NCBI RefSeq assembly: GCF_933775445.1
Contig: NC_065877.1
Location: 18,228,001-18,292,000, forward strand
DNA: 64,000 nt
Source of the DNA: Argentina anserina
Lineage: Eukaryota; Streptophyta; Magnoliopsida; Rosales; Rosaceae
Direction of reading: 5' to 3'
Made by a program: the position numbers and the translations under genes. Positions 1 to 10,337 of the stretch are shown piece by piece (the stretch's first letter is position 1; each line of letters opens with the position of its first letter). Below the pieces are notes generated by a model. It was given only the letters and a program-made list of their open reading frames with translations, had not been told where the DNA came from and searched no databases.

Positions 1-2852
1 AGTTCCCCTGAAATAGAAATATGATGTCATCTTTAAAAGAGGCAAGAGAACTCGTACAACAATTTAAACATTAGAATCTCAGACGACTTTAGTTATAATA
101 TAAACCTGTATGGTATTGATCTCTCCATTGTGACCAAGTAACCTCATTGGTTGTGCAAGGGGCCATCTGGGAGTGGTATTTGTGCTATACCTTCGATGAT
201 AGATGGCAAAAGAGGATTTATATAGCTCACTTTGGAGGTCACAATAAAATAAACCAAGAGCTTCCGAGCGGAGCATTCCTTTGTAAACTATTGTTTGATT
301 GGACAAAGAACAGAAATAAAGATCATTGCCCCAACTTTCTGAGCTTGCTGCTTTTTCGATTAACTTCCGGCATATGTACAGTTCTCGTTCAATGTCCTCA
401 ACTTTTTCCTCATTGACAAGTTTCACAAATACCTGCTGTATGCCGGGCATTGTTTCTTTTGCATTGAAACCAACTATAGTTGTATTCACTGGAACAGGTC
501 TCCATCCAAGCACTTCAAGGCCTTCTTGTTTGAAAATGTTTACAATAGCTAAAGACAGAAAAAGAAACAAAATGAAAAGAATGTTACTGAAATTTCACAT
601 ACTGTACTATATTGAAAGAAGTTTTTCTCACTCACAACTGACAAACTGAAGCAATGGATAAACAGACAGATAGTCGAAAGGTGAAGGTTGAACAGGAAAA
701 TAATAAAGTTTTCCTAAATATGAGAACTCAAATTCCATAAATCAGAACTTTCTTATTGAAATTGACAACCAATTAATGTAAGATTATATTGAGAAAACTT
801 TTGAAAATCACCATCAACCGTCAAGGTCTGGAACATACCGACAACACAATGAAGGAGAGGTCGGAGAAATTGGAAGATTGTTGAGACCATTTAAATGCCA
901 ACCATTACTTGGATGGAGGGATTCCTGAGAAGCTAAAAGAATGTCTTACACGTGCTTCTCCCCACTTTTATGTGCTTCACTTTCTAGTTGTTGTTGGTTC
1001 TTGTTAATGAAAAGTTCTTCAACTTAGATGTAACCACTATTTTCACTCTGTAAATTTGGTCCATTTGAGGATTGTCTATTCAGAAACTTATTTTTTATGA
1101 AATAAGAGAAACTGGATTTTTTTTCTTGACAGGAATAAGTATTAGCTTCTATTTGGTCATCTTTCTTTTTTTCAACATTCAAGTATCATTCTTGTGACAT
1201 CTTGATTGAGACTTGGATAGGATGACTTGCGTTACATTGCATTTTGGGTATTCTCTTTGCCATTTTAATAAATATAGATTCCTGTCACATATAATAAATA
1301 ACCACATAGTATGGACAGATTATTGTTTGAGAATCCTCCTCTTATACTCACTATCAGCTAATAACAGTTTGTCAAGACAGGTGCATTGTTCATGAATACT
1401 TCATGCAAAATTGAATAAGATCGTTGATTGCTTAAACAGAAGGAGGTCATTGTAAATAACGTAACTGACAACAATCACCTTTTTTGGCTTCTTTCATTAG
1501 GTTGTCTTCTTTTGGGAGGAAAACCATCCCAACACCTGTGTGTAACTTGTCAAATGATGCAATCCCTTGCTTGTCAGCCCAGTTGTTAAATAAATCCCAT
1601 GGTATTGAACTCATTACACCTGAACCATCACCAGAGTCATTATCTGATCCACAGCCTCCACGATGTTCCATGCAGCCAAGAGCTGTAAGAGCATCCTTAA
1701 CAATGCCATGAGATGCTTTGTTGTCCAGATTAGCAATGAATCCAACTCCGCATGCTCCTCTTTCCGATATTATGTCTTTCAAGTCCACAACCTGTTGAAC
1801 ATGGAATCAGATCTCTACAGAAAATTGATTGAGAATATCTCCAATCAAATGCATGACAAGCAAACCTTAAACAAAAAACAAAAAGACAAAAAAAATGAAG
1901 AAAAGACAATAATAATGCATTGCTGATATGAATGTGAGGTTCCTAACTCTTGTGAGTTTAGTATAAAATAAACAAACAAAAAAGTTAATCTGAAACTCAT
2001 CCATATATTCTGAACACCCTAAAACCTTCCAAATTCTACCAAAGATCCAGACTCCAAACTCTCCCTACAGTTTTAGATTGATAATCATCTGACACAGGAG
2101 TTGTTTCTTATGTCTAAGCAGGTTCCACAAAGTTGTGCTTCCAGATTTGTTGCTCCAGCTCCTTCTCCACTTTAAGTTTTGACCAAATAAAGCAGATTCT
2201 ATGGACTAAACTCCTTTCTTCCCCTCCAAAACCAACTCATTTCTTCTCTTCCAAAAAGAATGTACATTCTAAAAACTCGACTGATTTAAAATTCCATCAA
2301 CACTGTCCTCCAAAGAGCATAAACAACCTGCCGAGAGTGTAAACACAAATAACTGGCTCCTACTAAGAAGTAATGCAACAGATAACACCAAAATATAGTA
2401 ACAGAAGTAACTCATCTTCAGCGAAAAAGAAAACAAGAGAAATATTTAGACTATGAAATTCATATTTCCTAATAGATGATGGAATACATTTTCTGCCAAA
2501 AACAAAAGATCATTTTGGATACGCAAAGCAGCTGTGAACTTAAATACGACAGTGGCTTATAGCACAACAGAATCCAAAACGGCGTCGTTGGATGTACCTG
2601 AGGTTTGGAAGTAGGAGGAGGAGAAGTAGGAGATGACTGATCGGGAGGTCCAAGGTGGAGGACGGCTTTGGAAACGAATCGCGGCAAGGTTGATCGTAGA
2701 GGTTGTGCCGACGACGCGAATTTACGGCGTGTCCTCTTTGACTTGCAGTAGCCGACGAAATCGACGAGGAAGGGGGAGGCGCAGTGGCTGTTGGAGTAGT
2801 GACGCAGCTGAGGAGAAACAGGGGGGCCTAGTGACGACTGCAACGCCGCCAT
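1..2852 (-). CDS. GLU1: Ferredoxin-dependent glutamate synthase, 5' part (exons 1-3)
   Basis: Plastid enzyme that makes two glutamates from glutamine and 2-oxoglutarate with electrons from ferredoxin. Three exons fit in one frame: 2852-2598 (85 codons), 1791-1479 and 548-106, all with GT/AG introns; position 105 begins intron 3 and the gene leaves the window. About 337 codons are present of a family length near 1600. Exon 1 encodes a Ser/Arg-rich, acid-poor leader, as expected of a chloroplast transit peptide. Exon 2 holds ERGACGVGF, whose Cys (about residue 99) should become the N-terminal nucleophile of the class II glutamine amidotransferase domain. [16 protein letters not shown] and exon 3 YHRRYSTNT and [10 protein letters not shown] are further family motifs. 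ATG at 2852 is the first in-frame ATG; the frame stays open upstream but only through microsatellite-like codons. Ferredoxin rather than NADH type is judged from closeness to plant GLU1. No lesion seen. Confidence 0.95.
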
Positions 2853-2856
2853 TACT

Positions 2857-2868
2857 GCTGCTGCTGCT

Positions 2869-2900
<32 letters not shown>

Positions 2901-2906
2901 GGATGA

Positions 2907-2937
<31 letters not shown>
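2857..2937 (-). repeat. GAA/GCA and TC microsatellites in the Fd-GOGAT 5' leader
   Basis: On the minus strand a TC dinucleotide tract (about 2905-2937) is followed by GAA and GCA trinucleotide runs ending just before the start codon at 2852. The TC tract lies where the 5' untranslated leader is expected. CT-rich leaders are common in plant genes, so this may be leader or core promoter. Length polymorphism is likely. Confidence 0.85.
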
Positions 2938-2940
<3 letters not shown>

Positions 2941-3240
2941 GTGAGAGAGGCGTGTGTGGAGAATGTGGGAATTGAAATGAAGTGTGGTGTGGAATGGGAT
3001 AAAAAAAGTGAGAGAGGAGATGAGAGAGGTTCCGAACCAATCAAACCACCCCCTTCTCTTCGTCGTCTTCGTCTTTCTCTCTTTGGCTTTCCTTTTCTTC
3101 ACTATCCCCTGTCTCGCGCCTCACGCTAGTCTCTTGTTACCGCGCTTGATCTCCCTCCATCTCCGCTTTTGACTCTTCGCGCTTTCCAAATGCAACTGCG
3201 CTCTGTCTCTTCGCGCTTTTGATGGTCAAACTACAGGGTG
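2938..3240 (-). promoter_or_regulatory. Probable Fd-GOGAT promoter-proximal region
   Basis: This is the stretch directly upstream of the Fd-GOGAT leader. It is pyrimidine-rich on the coding strand with several CTTCGTC- and CTCTCT-like runs. I see no convincing TATA box on the minus strand here. The assignment rests on position alone. Confidence 0.4.
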
Positions 3241-4329
3241 AAACCAGAATGCAACACCAAAATGACCAAATGATGCATTATGCATTGCCTGAAATACGTT
3301 CACTTTCCAAATAAAAATCACTTAGAATAATATTTCAATACAAAACATATAAAATGAAAACAAACGGTGGTGATCGACAGATAAATTTCCACGTTTTTCT
3401 TATTCGCTACTATCATGTGCATCACACGGGTATAAAACTAGTTACTAATTCTGAATATTTTCCTTCAATAATAGTTGTAGACTTGAAGCTTTTATATATA
3501 TATGTATATGGACTCTCCTATTGTTTAAAAATCATATCGATAATGGTAAAGATCTCCTTATTGTTTAGCCCTATCGTTTTCTGGGTGCTCGACAAAGATC
3601 TCCTTCTTTGATCTGCATTCACAATCCCTTTTCCTAGTTGAATTCCTAATTGAACTAGTATTCTTCGTCCTTTGCACGTTTTGTCCTCTTGATTTAGTAT
3701 GTTTTCTTCCTTGTTATTCTTCTTTTGAATCTCTTTACTCAAAAAATCTATAAAACAACATGATGAAATTGATAAGTTAAGAGAACTAGCAAAGCGAAAT
3801 GTGGGTAGAAACACACTAAAAAATTTATCAACTTATTGTTGAACAATTTGTTAGTGGCTAATTTGTTCTTGTCTCTATTTAGGCCTATCATTTGAAGTGA
3901 TCAAGAGCATTGAAGATGATCTGGTGATTCTCGACGAAGCTCCGAAGTGCATAGGCTATAGGATATGACACAAGAGTTTAGAGACGTGTGATTGGAGCTT
4001 TCCGCTAGTTAATTTGTCAAAGTTGGTGGAGGACTACTTAATCCGGTATGGAAGCTCGTTGAGAAAACAAGACATCTTGACTCTGATTATAGTATGTTTC
4101 TGGTCAATCAAGTAGCTCTCCAGTAGGTCCTCGCTGGTCTGTAACACTAGCAACCTGTAGTCAGGATGGGACGGTTCAATGTTACCAGATTATCCCACTC
4201 TAATGCACGCCTAAGTTAGTGTTGATCCTATATAGTGATGAATAGTGTATAGTTAATAAATTATATCATATTCTTGTTCTTTGTTACGTCATATTTCGAG
4301 TCTTTAGAGTCATTTTTGTAGATATATGT
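3241..4329. other. Intergenic, AT-rich, no firm gene
   Basis: No long frame or recognised family. An exon-like stretch on the plus strand at about 3890-3970 follows a TTTAG acceptor-like site and has a short open frame (LSFEVIKSIEDDLVILDEAP) ending in TGA. It is too short to assign. Confidence 0.5.
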
Positions 4330-4914
4330 GTTTTGGAAGAGCTTAACTCACACAGCTTTATATCCAAATATGGTACATCTTCTAATTTGATCTAAGCTGT
4401 CCAAGGGAGCCCGTCAAAGTTGGACTACGAATCTTGACAGCTTTCTGATTCTTGCATGGATTAGGCTTTTAAGTCCATATCTTCTTCTCTTTAATAATTA
4501 TGATTTATATGCACGAAAATATCTTCATATACACCTTGAAAATTCATCTCCAACTTGGTTTTAGAATCCAACTCCCAATAGGAAACCATCAATGTCGCAC
4601 GGCCTTTCCTTATTCCTTGCGCAACTAGGATTGATTTCATTCTCCAACATGGATTTTTATTTCCCAATAAGAAAAGGTATGTTAGAAACAAAGAAATAGG
4701 AAAGGATGAATCCTACTCGAACAAGGAATCATATCTCAATAAGGATTCTTAAAACTTAGCACGATTTCATCATCAATTTACTCATAATCGATATAAGCTC
4801 TACCTAGACATTTATTCTAACAAAATGACTCCAAAACATACTAAATAAGAAGTAACAAAGAGTAAGAATATGGTATAAGCACATTAAGAACGTCACACTT
4901 TGTGCTCCTATCAA
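4330..4914 (-). mobile_element. Family A LTR, 5' part, inverted fragment
   Basis: The reverse complement starting at 4914 reads TGATAGGAGCACAAAGTGTG, the family A LTR start also seen at 47541 (one base different). Similarity to the complete solo LTR runs on through the block around CTGTCAAGATTCGTAGTCC and fades near 4330. It lies head-to-head with the plus-strand copy starting at 4915, forming a large imperfect inverted repeat. Truncated; no target duplication found. Confidence 0.75.
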
Positions 4915-5378
4915 ATTGTGCTAAGTGTTGAGAATTCTTGTTGAGATATGATTCCTTGTTCGAGTATGATTCATCCTTTTCTATTTCTTTGTTTCTAACT
5001 TACTTATTCTTATTAGGAAAGCAATCCTAGTTGCGCAAGGAAATAAGAGAAATTGAAAATCATATTCCTAGTAGGACAAGGAGAGGTCGTGTGTCATAGA
5101 TGGATTCCTATTTGGAGTTGGATTCTAAAACCAAATTAGAGATAGATTTCCAAGGTGTATATGAAGATATTTTCGTGCATATAAATCATAATTATCAAGG
5201 AGAAGAAGATGTGCACTTAAAAGCCCAATCGATGTAAGAATCAGAAATCTGTCAGGATTCGTAGTCCAACTTCGACGGACTCCCCTGAATAGCACAAAAC
5301 AAATTAGAAGATGTGTGATATATGGATAGAAAGCTCTACGAGTCTATTTCCTATAGGATTTGGAATCGCATCAATATC
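4915..5378 (+). mobile_element. Family A LTR fragment
   Basis: Plus-strand sequence matching the family A LTR from roughly position 150 of the complete copy (GTGCTAAGTGTTGAGAATTC onward) to the ATCAATATC block, where another LTR begins at 5379. The first ~150 bases of the LTR are missing. The part from about 4998 to 5377 is nearly repeated at 6847-7225, so the junctions reflect rearrangement, not one clean nested insertion. Confidence 0.7.
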
Positions 5379-6846
5379 TAATAGGAGCACAAAGTGTAAT
5401 GTTCTTAATGTATACATGTCATATTCTTGTTCTTTGTTACTTCTTATTTAGTTGTTTTAGGTTCATATTTGTTGTTTAGAATGTTTAGGTAGAGCTTATT
5501 TCGAATATGATAGTTTTGATGATGAAAACGTGCTAAGTGTTAGAAATCCTTATTGATCTATGATTCCTTACTCGACTAGGATTCTACTTTCCTATTTTTC
5601 ATTCTTTCATATTTCTTATTTGTCGATTTCTTTTCAGGAAAAAAAATTCCTAGATGGATAAGAAGTAGAGAAGCCGAGATGCATTCCTAGTGGGACAATG
5701 AGATCATGTCTGAGTTAGATAAGTATTGAAGAGGTCAGCCTAGCATTTCCTAGTTTAAGATGGAGAGTTTCCGTGCAGCCCTTGGTTGTCTGCCTTTTGG
5801 ATTTCATTTCCTACATCAAGTTGGATTTGGAGTTTAAGAATCAAAGTCCATATCAAAGAAGATATCAACATCCCAATCCGATTCTATCTGCTTATTGGGA
5901 TGGCAAGGCTATTTTATTCTCCTATATATAGAGAGGCTCGGCATAGAGAGAGATCATCATCAACCTTGCGCATAAAAAGCCAAAGCTCTACCAAACACAT
6001 ACTCACAATCAAGAAATCCTAAAGCCGAATTCTCCATACCTTCATCACCAGATACCAACGTGGTCATCCATTCCCTTAGAAGTCTTGGCCTGCCTTTGTG
6101 AATGTGTTGAGATTGCATAAAGTGTAACCATGATTCTTCTATGTTCAATTCGATTTTTAGGTTTCTTGCATTTGGATGATTACAATGTTTGGTTTTTGTT
6201 AATCTATTTTGACTTTGTCTATGAAGTTGCTATATGATTTCGAGTTATATGAAGATGATGAATTTTAGGTTTTTGTTTTTTTAATTTTTTTGGTTTATGC
6301 CGTGAGTTTCATGATTGATTTCGAAAGTATTTATGTGTTGTGTTTGCGTTGAGTATAGCATGATATTTAGGTTGTTGGATTTATGACTTGTGTTATGAAC
6401 ATGTTTACTCTTTCTATGTATTTTCGGAATTGCATGATTGTTGGTTAAGTAGGTGACATGCTTAATGAATTCAATATACGTGACTTTAGAATTGCATGGT
6501 AGGATAAGTATGTTAGATTTCAATGAAGTGCGTTGAGCAATAGTTGAATGAGTTTAGTGTCTATGTGTTTATATGTGTTAGTTAGATTTCAATTTATGAC
6601 TCGTGCTATTAACATGTTTATATTTTCTATGTGATTTTCGAAATTGCATAATTGTGTGTTAAGTAGGTGACATGCTTAATGAATTCAATATGAGTGGCTT
6701 TAGAGTTGTATGGTAGGATATGTATGCTAGATTTCAAGGAAGGCGGGTAGCAACACTTGAATGTGTTGAGTGTCTATGTGTTAGGATAACCGCGTAGGAC
6801 CCTAAAATTGCATGATCGATTCTAGGTTGAGTAATCGAACCGATCA
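5379..6846 (+). mobile_element. Family A LTR, internally deleted
   Basis: Starts TAATAGGAGCACAAAGTG (a TGAT to TAAT change against the other copies) and ends GAGTAATCGAACCGATCA. A TATATATAGAGAGG promoter-like stretch is at about 5922. Compared with the copy ending at 8313, roughly 300 bases before the 3' terminus are missing, with the junction near 6820. The flanks do not form a matching 5-bp target duplication. Confidence 0.7.
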
Positions 6847-8313
6847 CTAACTTACTTATTCTTATTAAGAAGCAATCCTAGTTGGGCAAATAAGATTCTA
6901 ATAGGACAAGGAGAGGCCGTGCGGCATAGATGGTTTCCTATTTGGAGTTGGACTCTAAAACCAAATTGGAGATAGATTTCCAAGGTATATATGAAGATAT
7001 TTTCGTACATATAAATCAAAATTATCAAGGATAAAAAGATATGCACTTAAAAGCCCAACCTATGCAAGAATCAGAAATATGTCAAGATTCGTAGTCCAAC
7101 TTTGACGGACTCCTCTGGATAGCTCAAAACGAATTAGAATACGTGTGATATATGGATAGATAGAAAGTTCTATGAGTCTATTTTCTGTAGGATTTGAATC
7201 ACATCAATATCTTATTCCTACAGGAAGTTATGACCGGATCTTTACTCAGATGTCCAGTGGCTCAGCAGAATTATCTCAGCCATTGATTTGTTTTTGATTG
7301 TTTCTCCTATATATTGAGGCACGAATATACATCAGAATCATCATAAACCTTGCGCACAAGAACTAGCCAAAGCTCTACCGAATTTCATACTCACCAATCC
7401 AGAAAATCCTAAAACTGATTACATCATACCTTCACCATCCTTTGTTTTCAAGTGAGGGTTCGGCTTGAAGATTCATTCCCTAGAAGTCTCAGCTACTCTC
7501 TTGTGATTGCATAAAGTGTAACCATGATTATTCTAGTTTTGATTTCGTGTTAGTTTCTGTTTTTCGATGATTATGTATTTGATTTTGTTAATTTATTTCG
7601 ACTTTGTCTATGAAGTTGCTTATTGATTTCGAGTTATATGAAGATGATGAATTTTAGTTTTTGTTCTATGATTTTTGGTTTTCTGCCGAACATGTTCATG
7701 AATGATTTCGATATCTATGTGTTATGAATGCGAGTAGTAGCATGATATTTAGGTTGTTGGATTAAAGACTTGGGTTATAAACATGTTTATCTTTTCTATG
7801 TGATTTTCGAAATTGCACGATTGTTGGTTAGTAGGTGACATGTTTAATGAATTCAAAATGCGTGGCTTTGGAATTGCATGAGAGGATAAGTATGGTAGAT
7901 TTCAATGAATGGCGGGTAGCAATAGTTGAATATGTTAAATGTTTATGCATATAGAGACCCGGGAAGGAACCTAGATTGCATGATCCAACCTTAGTTGTTC
8001 TTGACTTGTCTTGGTATGAACCTTAGGGAGAATGGAAGTTGATTTTCATTGGCTTTGTGTACCTTATTTTGGTGATGTTTTATGTGTTGGTTGATTGATC
8101 ACATGTACATATTAGTTTAGGTTTCATTTTCCGTTTTTATCTTTGAATCTGAAACTTACATATCAAATTTTTTAAACTCTTATGAATTCATTGTTAAATA
8201 TTTGTGATTCTTGCCCTGGCTAGATCTCCGGTTTGTGAACGATACCCTCTTGCTTTTATTCTACTAACGATGCTTACATAGTTAATATTGATGTCGAGTA
8301 ATCGAACTGATCA
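6847..8313 (+). mobile_element. Family A LTR adjoining a primer binding site (5' LTR)
   Basis: Matches the complete family A LTR from about its position 228 to the terminal CGAACTGATCA. The first part is missing at the junction with the preceding LTR. Two bases after the terminus begins a tRNA-Asp-type primer binding site, so this is a 5' LTR of a plus-strand element. Its internal region has no recognisable gag or pol, so the element was non-autonomous or has been gutted. Confidence 0.75.
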
Positions 8314-8315
8314 AA

Positions 8316-8335
8316 TGGCGCCGTTGCCGGGGATC
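8316..8335 (+). promoter_or_regulatory. Primer binding site complementary to plant tRNA-Asp
   Basis: TGGCGCCGTTGCCGGGGATC is complementary to the 3' end of plant tRNA-Asp over 20 bases, as I recall that tRNA. It sits 2 bases after the LTR end, the standard place for minus-strand primer binding in LTR retrotransposons. tRNA-Asp priming is typical of Athila/Tat-type and related non-autonomous plant elements. Confidence 0.9.
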
Positions 8336-9865
8336 CATCTTTATGGATCCCAAATATTTTAATTTTCTAATTCATTGTAAATTTTTATATAATTATCTGA
8401 TTTTGTTGTAACATATAATAGCCCAAGTCTCAGATTAACACACGCGAGGATTCACTACTTACCCTATCTCTAAATTGTGTCTAGTCTCGGGTTTTCAATT
8501 AAATATAATTAAATACATCATAAATGATTCCACCGAGAACTAGACTATGCAATTTATTTGGCCCAAAATACAACATAGGAGGGTTAGCTCCCCTACGGAA
8601 TGACGTGCAGAATCCCCACCGATATCCAAATCCAATGTATAGTTCCTACTGCCGCTCCAAGTCTCCAAAAGATCCTCATAACATCAATTATGAGTTCATG
8701 AGGTATAAAAGAGTCAACATCAAAGTCGAATATCGAAAACAAGTAGACTCAATCCTTTTTCCTAGTATGACCAGGAAAGTCAACGTTTGACTTTCCGTTG
8801 ACCAATTCTTCCCTGGTTTGACCAGGAATTGACAATGTTGACCAATTCTCGGAAAATCCGAAAATAATGCAGTTTCAATGGTCGATCGATACTAAGCATA
8901 ATTTATGGTTATATAAGTTACTTAGCATGATACTCACGACTTATTTATTATACCGACACATTTCTAAGTAAATAGTTCTCGATTCTCGAACCGGGCGAGA
9001 ATCAGAACTAACATTAATCGTAACTAAAAGTTACGTTTATTCGTCGCCCTTTTAGTTAAAATTGGGTTTTCACTAAGTTACCGTAGGTAAAAGTAAAATA
9101 GTTAAAATCATTTAGTACATGGTAAAAGGTAATTTAGGATAAAACCGTAAAACATTAAAAGTGAATAGTAAATAGCAACTTTATGTCAGGGGCATTTTGG
9201 TCATTTCACATCACAGTAAAAATGGTAAAAAGGTAAATTGTAAATGGTTAAAACTAGGGAATTCAACCCAATGTCTCCGATCGCAAATCCGGCCTCCAAA
9301 AACTAACTCCGATCAACCAATTCATCATACAATTTCTAATATAGTATCACCAATAATCCAAAAAGCATCAAAACAAAGAAACATAAGCAAAAGGAGGTAG
9401 ATTTCTACCTTAATGAATCCCAGAAAAGAGAGGTGTGCAGCGTCGGAGTCCTTGATCTCCAACCGAGCTGTTGTCGCCTCTACGACGGCTTCTGCTACTA
9501 AAAAGTCTCTTTTTGGATCTCGTCGAGGTTGCCACAACGCCGGGAAAAGGATTTGTCGGCAAATAGGAACAAAAATGGCAAAGGAGGATTAGAACTAGAA
9601 CTTGAGGAACAATCATAGAATTGGGTTTAAGTAAGTAAATATGAAGCTGGGCTCACCAATTTGAGATTCAAATTCTCGCCAGAGTTCGTGATGGCATTAC
9701 CGAAACGAAGCAGGACGGCGGCAAACTCGGTGATGATGAAACCCAGAAAAGTGAAATTGGGTTAAGCTTCAATTTGACGGAACAAAAGGTGCAATTGATT
9801 GGGAATGAATATAGAAGCTGGGTCTTACAGATAAGATGGATTCAGAGAGGTTGAGAAGCTCGCCG
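8336..9865. mobile_element. Element interior with chromovirus LTR-like debris
   Basis: The first ~100 bases are leader-like sequence after the primer binding site. From about 8410 the sequence changes to material resembling parts of a chromovirus-type LTR (GTCAACGTTTGACTTT blocks, CGGAGT-rich blocks at 9400-9860). No gag, protease, reverse transcriptase or integrase motif is visible in any frame. Boundaries of the inner insertion were not resolved. Confidence 0.45.
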
Positions 9866-10212
9866 GATTCCTTGTTCGAGTAGGATTCATCTTTTCCTAT
9901 TTCTTTGTTTCTAACGTACTTATTCTTATTAGGAAATACAAATCCATGTTGGAGAAGGAATATATATAAATAAGTTACGGCGTAGCTATGTTTGATGTGA
10001 ATTTGGAAAGACAAGTTTAGGTTTTATTTTCCGTTTTTATCTTTGAATCTGAAACTTACATCTCAAATCTTTTAAACTCTTATGAATTCGTTGTTAAATG
10101 TTTGTGATTCTTACCCTGGCTTGATCCCCGGTTTGTGAACGATACCCTCGTGCTTTATACTACTAACGATGCTTACATGGTTGATATTGATGTCGAGTAA
10201 TCGAACTGATCA
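9866..10212 (+). mobile_element. Family A LTR, 3' LTR remnant with large internal deletion
   Basis: Begins with the TTCGAGTAGGATTCAT block of the LTR 5' part and jumps near 10015 to the 3' part, ending GTCGAGTAATCGAACTGATCA at 10212. It could be the 3' LTR of the element whose 5' LTR ends at 8313. About 1.8 kb of the LTR is missing. Confidence 0.65.
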
Positions 10213-10337
10213 TCACACAACAAGCACATTACAACAGAAAATTGAAAGAGTACTCACCATTATTGAATAGTGAAAGAGTGAAAACTGATATTGCTAATTT
10301 AAATTTCCAATGTGTATAAGCATCGGCTTTTACAACT

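Noticed and set aside
2633..2944. Plus-strand open frame over Fd-GOGAT exon 1
   Set aside because: Antisense shadow of the exon and microsatellites; ends in poly-Leu and Arg-Glu dipeptide runs.
6281..6523. Minus-strand frame of 80 codons in a family A LTR
   Set aside because: Asn/His/Ile/Thr-rich translation of AT-rich LTR sequence, not conserved in sibling LTR copies.
5379..6846. Clean nested insertion of one family A LTR into another
   Set aside because: The flanking 5-mers (ATATC and CTAAC) differ and about 380 bp of the outer LTR is repeated on both sides, so duplication or recombination fits better than simple insertion.
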